This document shows positions 1-3,630 of a stretch of DNA of 5,687 bases, piece by piece. The translations under genes were made by a program, and so were the position numbers. The notes below the pieces were generated by a model, which made no database searches, was not told the origin of the DNA, and worked only from the letters and a program-made list of their open reading frames with translations. The stretch covers positions 1 through 5,687 of the forward strand of contig JAFMJK010000147.1 in assembly GCA_017853515.1 (NCBI GenBank). The letters are read 5' to 3'. The DNA is from Chthoniobacterales bacterium (GTDB lineage: Bacteria > Verrucomicrobiota > Verrucomicrobiia > Chthoniobacterales > JACTMZ01). How positions within the stretch are numbered: the first letter of the stretch is position 1; the number at the start of each line of letters is the position of its first letter.

Positions 1-467
1 TTTTCGCCGCGGCGAGCGAACTCGGAGCTTTTCTCAGCGAGACGACCCCAGAGCGCATCGGTGCGCTCAAGCAATTCGGTCTCAAACTCGGCACGGCCTA
101 CCAAGTCTACGATGACTGCCTCGATCTGGTCGGTGACGAGGAGGAAATCGGCAAGACTCTCGGCAGCGATCTGCGCAAAGGCAAACTCACCCTACCTCTG
201 ATTTTTCTCCTCCAATCGGCCCGCCGCAACGGGACGCACGAGAAGGTCAGCGAGTTGCTGCTCGGAGGCGACGAGGTCGAGGCCGAGAAGATAGGCCTGC
301 TCCTCGCCGGATGCGGTGCCATGAAACAGACCGCGGAAGCCGCCCACGCTTTGGTCGCCGAAGCCTTGGAGTCGCTTGACCTCTTGGACGACAACCGTTT
401 CACCGCCGGTCTCAGGGGTGTGGCGGAATACTTGCAGGCGCTGATCAAGCGGGTCGCGGGGGAATGA
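1..467 (+). CDS. Trans-polyprenyl diphosphate synthase, C-terminal part (5' end outside window)
   Basis: This is the last 154 residues of an all-trans polyprenyl diphosphate synthase, which condenses isopentenyl diphosphate units onto an allylic diphosphate to make the isoprenoid tail of quinones or related lipids. The reading frame is open from base 3 to the TGA at 465-467. The second Asp-rich motif is clear: DDCLD at visible residues 37-41, inside YQVYDDCLDLVGDE, followed by GKTLGSDLRKGKLTLPLI, where the Asp of SDL and the Lys of RKGK are the usual substrate and magnesium contacts. The G-DL-GK-TLPL form resembles long-chain enzymes (IspB, heptaprenyl or octaprenyl synthases) more than the short farnesyl synthase IspA, but product length cannot be decided because the chain-length region before the first DDxxD lies outside the window. 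A repeat element begins one base after the stop. The family is certain; the exact product is open. Confidence 0.93.
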   Translation, partial: FAAASELGAFLSETTPERIGALKQFGLKLGTAYQVYDDCLDLVGDEEEIGKTLGSDLRKGKLTLPLIFLLQSARRNGTHEKVSELLLGGDEVEAEKIGLLLAGCGAMKQTAEAAHALVAEALESLDLLDDNRFTAGLRGVAEYLQALIKRVAGE

Positions 468-468
468 G

Positions 469-535
469 GGTAGGGGCACGCGGCTCGCGTGCCCGATCGA
501 AATCCGAGCGGACGAGCGGGCCGCTCGTCCCTACC
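469..535. repeat. REPIN-like element: two inverted GTAG-hairpins
   Basis: Two perfect hairpins stand side by side in opposite orientation. The first is GTAG (470-473) directly followed by GGGCACGCG (474-482), loop GCT, CGCGTGCCC (486-494). The second is GGACGAGCG (510-518), loop GGC, CGCTCGTCC (522-530), directly followed by CTAC (531-534), the reverse complement of GTAG. The outer ends GGTAGGG (469-475) and CCCTACC (529-535) are also complementary and could close the whole element into a cloverleaf, although they overlap the bases of the hairpin stems. A GTAG tetranucleotide next to a stem-loop is the known substrate form of REP elements handled by RAYT (TnpA-REP, Y1 HUH) transposases, and an inverted pair is the REPIN form. 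The 15-bp spacer is 495-509. Lying one base after the upstream stop, it may also end or protect that transcript. No RAYT gene is in the window. Confidence 0.72.
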
Positions 536-558
536 TTATGGAGGCGGGGCTGGCGCCG

Positions 559-565
559 AAGAAGG
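559..565 (+). promoter_or_regulatory. Ribosome binding site for radC
   Basis: The purine run AAGAAGG ends 10 bases before the ATG at 576. The frame is open further upstream to a GTG at 489, but that would place the start inside a REP hairpin, so this site supports the ATG at 576. Confidence 0.5.
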
Positions 566-575
566 CACCTTGCTT

Positions 576-1289
576 ATGCTTCGCCTTGTGGCGACGCCCA
601 AAATCAAGGATTGGCCCGAAGACGAGCGGCCGCGGGAGAAATTGATGCATCGCGGGCCGGACGCGTTGAGCGATGCGGAGTTGCTGGCCATTTTTCTGCG
701 CACCGGGACGCCGGGGCGCACGGCGATCGATGTCGGGGAGGAGATGATCAACGCGGCGGGCGGATCTTTGGCGCGAATGGCACCGATGACCGTGAAGGAG
801 TTGCGCAAGCTGGCCAAGGGCGTGGGTCTGGCCAAGGCCTGCGAAATGGCCGCGGCCTTCGAGGTGGGCAAGCGGCTGGCGCGGCAGACGGCGCAGAGCG
901 AGCCGTTGGGGACACCGGAGAAGATCTACGGATTCATGGGGCCGCTGTTGCAGAACCTGCCGCGGGAGTCTTTGCGTGTCGTTCTCCTCGATACGCGTCA
1001 CAGGTTGATCCACATGGAGGAAGTATCGCTCGGGACGATCAATGAAAGCCTGGCCCATCCGCGGGAGATTTTGCGTCCGGCCATCAGTCATGGCGCTTAC
1101 GCTTTCGTCCTGGTGCACAACCATCCTTCCGGCGACCCGGCGCCCAGCGAGGCCGACCGCTCCCTGACCCGCCGCATCCGCGAGGCGGCGGATTTGATGC
1201 AGATTCATCTGCTGGATCATGTCATCGTCGGTCGGGAGCGCCCCGGGGCGCCGCCTTACTTCAGCTTCAAGGAGCATGGATTGCTGTGA
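576..1289 (+). CDS. radC: RadC family JAMM-domain protein (UPF0758)
   Basis: A complete 237-residue RadC protein, the usual family length. The N-terminal part (about 11-105) carries the typical WPEDERPREKL opening, the ALSDAELLAIFLRTG block and a helix-hairpin-helix-like segment ending in KGVGLAKACEMAAAFEVGKR. The C-terminal part (about 110-237) is the JAMM/MPN+ fold: a conserved EE at 148-149, then HNHPSGDPAPSEAD with His181, His183 and Asp194 as the expected zinc ligands, and the terminal YFSFKEHGLL. The role of RadC is unresolved: the name comes from a DNA repair phenotype later reassigned in E. coli, and relatives are often found on mobile elements as putative anti-restriction or repair factors. 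This copy sits among housekeeping genes and looks chromosomal. I chose ATG 576 because the conserved domain starts there, a purine-rich site precedes it, and the longer GTG start would translate the REP hairpin. Confidence 0.95.
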   Translation: MLRLVATPKIKDWPEDERPREKLMHRGPDALSDAELLAIFLRTGTPGRTAIDVGEEMINAAGGSLARMAPMTVKELRKLAKGVGLAKACEMAAAFEVGKRLARQTAQSEPLGTPEKIYGFMGPLLQNLPRESLRVVLLDTRHRLIHMEEVSLGTINESLAHPREILRPAISHGAYAFVLVHNHPSGDPAPSEADRSLTRRIREAADLMQIHLLDHVIVGRERPGAPPYFSFKEHGLL

Positions 1290-1294
1290 GCAAT
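1280..1294 (+). other. Short perfect stem-loop over the radC stop codon
   Basis: ATTGCT (1280-1285), loop GTG, AGCAAT (1289-1294) form a 6-bp perfect stem across the radC TGA. The stem is weak and has no T-run after it, so it is not a convincing terminator. It abuts the heptad repeat that starts at 1295-1296. Confidence 0.35.
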
Positions 1295-1389
1295 AGTTGA
1301 GGGTTGAGGGTTGAAAGTTGAGGGAGGAGCAGGGGATGATGCTTAAAGGGCACGGCACCCTGCATTTCTCTCAACCCTCAACTCTCAAC
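1295..1389. repeat. Heptanucleotide repeats in two inverted arms between radC and lpxA
   Basis: The left arm holds four consecutive 7-base units at 1296-1323: GTTGAGG, GTTGAGG, GTTGAAA, GTTGAGG. The right arm holds three units on the opposite strand at 1369-1389: TCTCAAC, CCTCAAC, TCTCAAC. The arms can pair: GTTGAGGGTTGAG (1296-1308) is the exact reverse complement of CTCAACCCTCAAC (1370-1382), and A1295-T1383 adds a fourteenth pair. The 45-base stretch between the arms includes GGGAGGAG and a weaker inner inverted repeat (ATGC 1339-1342 with GCAT 1362-1365). The right arm ends six bases before the lpxA ATG at 1396 and fills the place where a ribosome binding site would be. No gene is visible in this interval apart from a possible N-terminal extension of lpxA. 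Similar heptads occur, from memory, between genes in Verrucomicrobiota; I cannot verify this. Confidence 0.8.
1322..1329 (+). promoter_or_regulatory. Strong Shine-Dalgarno-like site for an alternative lpxA start at 1336
   Basis: GGGAGGAG lies six bases before ATG 1336 (and a second ATG at 1339), both in frame with lpxA. Use of this start would add 20 residues whose second half, SQPSTLNFS, is encoded by the heptad repeat. The block could also pair with CTTCTCC (1389-1395) just before ATG 1396, with one G-T wobble. The family alignment favours 1396; the site favours 1336. Confidence 0.4.
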
Positions 1390-1395
1390 TTCTCC

Positions 1396-2199
1396 ATGAA
1401 GATCCATCCCACCGCGATCATTGCAGACGGCGCCAAACTGGCGGCCGATGTCGAGGTCGGCCCTTTTTCGATCATCGGCTCGGAGTCGGAGATCGGTCCG
1501 GGTTGCGTGCTTGGCGCCAATGTCATTCTCGAAAACCGGGTGGTGCTCGGCGAGGGCACGAAGGTCGGCCACGGAACGATCCTTGGAGGCAATCCGCAGG
1601 CGCTTGGCTTCGATCAGTCGCGCCGCGATACCGGCGTGCGTGTCGGGAAAAACAACACGATCCGCGAGCATGTCACGATCAACCGCGCCACGCAGGAAAA
1701 CTCCGACACCGTGGTGGGCGACGACAATTTCCTCATGACCGGCTGCCACTTGGCCCACGATTGCCGGATCGGCAACGGTGTGATCCTGGCCAACACCGTT
1801 CTCATGGCCGGTCATGTCGAGGTGGACGACGGAGTTTTTCTCGGAGGCGGTTCGGTTTTTCACCAGTTCATCCGCATCGGAAAGCTGGCCATGGTGCGTG
1901 GTGGTTGTCGCTTCAGCAAAGACATCCCACCTTTCTGCGTCGGCGCCGGGACCAATCTGGCCATGGGCCTCAACTCCATTGGGTTGCGGCGAGCGGGTCT
2001 TTCGGCCGAGGCGCGGCTGCAGCTCAAGAGGGCATTCCGGTTGCTCTATTTGACCAACCTCAACGTGAGTCAGGCCCTCGAGGCCGCCGATAAAGAGACC
2101 TGGGGGCCGGAAGCGAAGTTGTTTTTCGAATTCGTGCGCGGGGCGAAGAAAAAGGGGATTTGCGATTACTCGGGCAAGGAACTTGGGGCCGACGAGTAG
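1396..2199 (+). CDS. lpxA: Acyl-ACP--UDP-N-acetylglucosamine O-acyltransferase
   Basis: LpxA catalyses the first step of lipid A synthesis in the cytoplasm, moving a 3-hydroxyacyl chain from acyl carrier protein to UDP-GlcNAc. The 267-residue length fits the family (262 in E. coli). Residues 1-185 are left-handed beta-helix hexapeptide repeats from MKIHPTAIIADGAKL onward; the rest is the C-terminal helical part. Expected active-site residues are present by eye alignment with E. coli: His118 and the catalytic base His121 in HLAHDC, His140 in AGHVEVDD, His156 in HQF, and the Arg pair in GLRRAGLS. Gly169 aligns with E. coli Gly173, the hydrocarbon ruler position, which permits a long acyl chain; this is an inference. 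The gene is not next to lpxD, fabZ or lpxB here. ATG 1396 matches where family members begin, but no Shine-Dalgarno precedes it. An in-frame ATG at 1336 with a strong site is the alternative. Confidence 0.95.
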   Translation: MKIHPTAIIADGAKLAADVEVGPFSIIGSESEIGPGCVLGANVILENRVVLGEGTKVGHGTILGGNPQALGFDQSRRDTGVRVGKNNTIREHVTINRATQENSDTVVGDDNFLMTGCHLAHDCRIGNGVILANTVLMAGHVEVDDGVFLGGGSVFHQFIRIGKLAMVRGGCRFSKDIPPFCVGAGTNLAMGLNSIGLRRAGLSAEARLQLKRAFRLLYLTNLNVSQALEAADKETWGPEAKLFFEFVRGAKKKGICDYSGKELGADE

Positions 2200-2230
2200 T
2201 CCGTATTTCGCCCTTCTCGCCAACACAAAC

Positions 2231-3436
2231 ATGGAGTTCCCCGCGAGCCGACAGGGAGCCCTCGAGCGGTTGGAGGGGTTTCTGTCCGGGGCGCCGCGCT
2301 ATGCCGCGAGGCGCAATCATGTCCTGCCGGGACACCCCCACGTGTCGCGTTTGTCCGCGGCGATCCGTCACCGGTTGATCACCGAGGCCGAAGTGGTGGA
2401 GGCAACTTTGCGGCGCTATCCGTTCCGCGCGGTCGAAAAATTCCTCCAAGAGGTGCTATGGCGTTCCTATTGGAAGGGTTGGCTCGAGATGCGGCCGCAG
2501 GTTTGGCAGCACTACACGGCGTCAGTTCAACGAAAACCGGACGACGGTCAGGCGCGAGCCGTTGCCGAGGGTCTTTCCCGGTCGGGCATCATGAACCACT
2601 TCGCCCGCGAGTTGCTTGAGACGGGCTACATGCACAACCACGCGCGCATGTGGTGGGCGTCGTATTGGATCCACCATTGCGGGCTGCCGTGGGAGCTGGG
2701 GGCGGATCACTTTTTCCGGCACTTGCTCGACGCCGATCCGGCGAGCAACACGCTGAGTTGGCGATGGGTCGCCGGGCTGCAGACGCGGGGCAAGACCTAT
2801 TTGGCCACGGGGCAAAACATCGGCAAATACTGCGCGCCGGAAATTCTCGCGGCGGCCGGCGGCGTCGGATTCGAGGAGGGCGTCGTCGCGCGGACGGCCG
2901 GCGGGGAAGAGCGCGAGGATGAAAGTGCTTCGCCTCTTGAGGAACTGCCCGCCGAATGCGAATTTCGCAATGGCGAGAAGACCGCCGTGGTTTTGCACGA
3001 CGAGGATCTTTGCCTCGAAAACAGTCCGCTCGCTAACGTTCGTCCGGCTCTGGTGCTGCAATTTTTTCCGGAGACCGATTCGCCCTTGCCCGCACCTCGG
3101 GCTGAATGGTTGGCGGAGGCGAGAGCCGACGCGTCCCGACGCGCCACGGAGCACTTCGGTTGCCCAGTTCAAGGGTGCAGTAGCCGGGAGGATTTGCTGC
3201 GCGAGTCCGTGCAGCAAGGTGTCACGAGTCTGCTGATGCTGCAGCCTTGCGTCGGTCCTTTGCGCGATGAGTTGAGCGGGCTATCCGAGGAACTTGCCGG
3301 GTGCGGCATGAAGTTCGTGCGTTTGCGCCGCAAATGGGATTCGGTGCTCTTGCCGCACGCATCTCGCGGCTTCTTTCCTTTCTGGAACAAAGCAGGACGG
3401 TTGCTCGCGAAGTCCGGCACGGAGACGCTGACATGA
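2231..3436 (+). CDS. Photolyase/cryptochrome-like FAD-binding protein with no N-terminal antenna domain and an added C-terminal alpha/beta domain
   Basis: This 401-residue protein starts where the FAD-binding helical domain of photolyases starts (FPASRQGALERL). Residues 1-205 match that domain: VSRLSAAIRHRLIT (38-51), FLQEVLWRSYW (71-81), TGYMHNHARMWWASYW (131-146), LLDADPASNTLSWRWVAG (165-182). By eye alignment with E. coli PhrB, the lesion and flavin residues are kept: Glu74 (E274), Trp77 (W277), Asn136 (N341), Arg139 (R344), Met140 (M345), Asp167 and Asp169 (D372, D374), Asn173 (N378), Trp179 (W384), plus electron-transfer Trp177 (W382) and Trp154 (W359). The distal W306 has no clear match. 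Residues about 250-392 form a second domain with alternating strands and helices: TAVVLHDEDL, PALVLQFF, a long helix, TSLLMLQPCVGP, MKFVRLRRKWD and PHASRGFFPF. It could be a photolyase antenna-type domain moved to the C terminus. Repair of UV dimers is inferred; a cryptochrome-like sensor is the alternative. The start at 2231 lacks a visible Shine-Dalgarno and lies 31 bases after lpxA. Confidence 0.88.
   Translation: MEFPASRQGALERLEGFLSGAPRYAARRNHVLPGHPHVSRLSAAIRHRLITEAEVVEATLRRYPFRAVEKFLQEVLWRSYWKGWLEMRPQVWQHYTASVQRKPDDGQARAVAEGLSRSGIMNHFARELLETGYMHNHARMWWASYWIHHCGLPWELGADHFFRHLLDADPASNTLSWRWVAGLQTRGKTYLATGQNIGKYCAPEILAAAGGVGFEEGVVARTAGGEEREDESASPLEELPAECEFRNGEKTAVVLHDEDLCLENSPLANVRPALVLQFFPETDSPLPAPRAEWLAEARADASRRATEHFGCPVQGCSSREDLLRESVQQGVTSLLMLQPCVGPLRDELSGLSEELAGCGMKFVRLRRKWDSVLLPHASRGFFPFWNKAGRLLAKSGTETLT
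3421..3424 (+). promoter_or_regulatory. Ribosome binding site for the DUF2256 gene
   Basis: GGAG lies eight bases before ATG 3433, inside the last codons of the photolyase-like gene. With the ATGA overlap of stop and start, it supports the short 65-residue start rather than the longer open frame from 3301. Confidence 0.55.
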
Positions 3437-3630
3437 GGGGCGTGGCCAAGGCGGATTTGCCGGAAAAACTTTGTGCGGCCTGCGGTCGTCCTTTCCGCTG
3501 GCGCAAAAAGTGGGCGCGCGATTGGGAATCGGTGCGTTTCTGCAGCGATGCCTGCCGGACCGGACGTCGCGAGAAACGGATGCGCCTCGAAGGTAAAGCC
3601 GGTGCGGCGTTTGGACGCCGCGCCGAGTGA
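3433..3630 (+). CDS. DUF2256 family small four-cysteine protein
   Basis: This 65-residue protein matches my memory of the DUF2256 family in its core: a KADLPEK opening, CAACGRPFRWRKKWARDW, then VRFCSDACR. Four cysteines (14, 17, 37, 41) in a CxxC - 19 residues - CxxxC pattern suggest a single zinc-binding site, surrounded by Trp, Arg and Lys that could contact nucleic acid. No signal peptide or membrane segment is seen, so it should be cytoplasmic. The family has no established function. From memory, DUF2256 genes often lie beside photolyase or cryptochrome genes, and here the ATG overlaps the photolyase-like stop in the sequence ATGA, so the two are very likely translated together. The tail after residue 45 is basic and poorly conserved; its last codons are shaped by a DNA hairpin (3600-3625). 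The stop directly abuts the gyrA stop. Confidence 0.88.
   Translation: MRGVAKADLPEKLCAACGRPFRWRKKWARDWESVRFCSDACRTGRREKRMRLEGKAGAAFGRRAE
3600..3625. terminator. Candidate terminator hairpin for gyrA, embedded in the DUF2256 gene
   Basis: An 11-bp stem with one G-T wobble: CGGTGCGGCGT (3600-3610), loop TTGG (3611-3614), ACGCCGCGCCG (3615-3625). On the minus strand it begins five bases after the gyrA stop and is followed by GGCTTTACCTT, a weak T-containing tract. On the plus strand it ends just before the DUF2256 stop with no T-run. It could end gyrA transcription, or act in both directions, but the T-tract is poor and it overlaps coding sequence, so the call is tentative. Confidence 0.4.

Noticed and set aside
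489..575. Extended start of radC from GTG 489 (29 extra residues)
   Set aside because: The extension would translate the second REP hairpin and its flank, has no family match, and an AAGAAGG site precedes ATG 576 where the conserved sequence begins.
1311..1340. Possible promoter for lpxA (TTGAAA at 1311 with GATGAT at 1335)
   Set aside because: The -10 match is poor, and TTGAAA is simply a variant heptad unit; it cannot be told from chance.
531..1358. 275-residue minus-strand open frame opposite radC
   Set aside because: It lies wholly antisense to a clear radC, has no recognisable motif, and starts in the heptad repeat; long antisense frames are common in GC-rich genes.
2183..2230. Earlier TTG start for the photolyase-like gene
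   Set aside because: It overlaps lpxA, the purine run AAGGA is only two bases away, and the added residues have no match; the FAD-domain boundary fits ATG 2231.
1378..2232. 284-residue minus-strand open frame opposite lpxA
   Set aside because: It is a codon-position shadow of lpxA with no recognisable domain.
3301..3432. Longer 109-residue form of the DUF2256 protein
   Set aside because: The extra 44 residues overlap the photolyase-like gene in another frame and match nothing; the ATGA overlap and GGAG site support ATG 3433.
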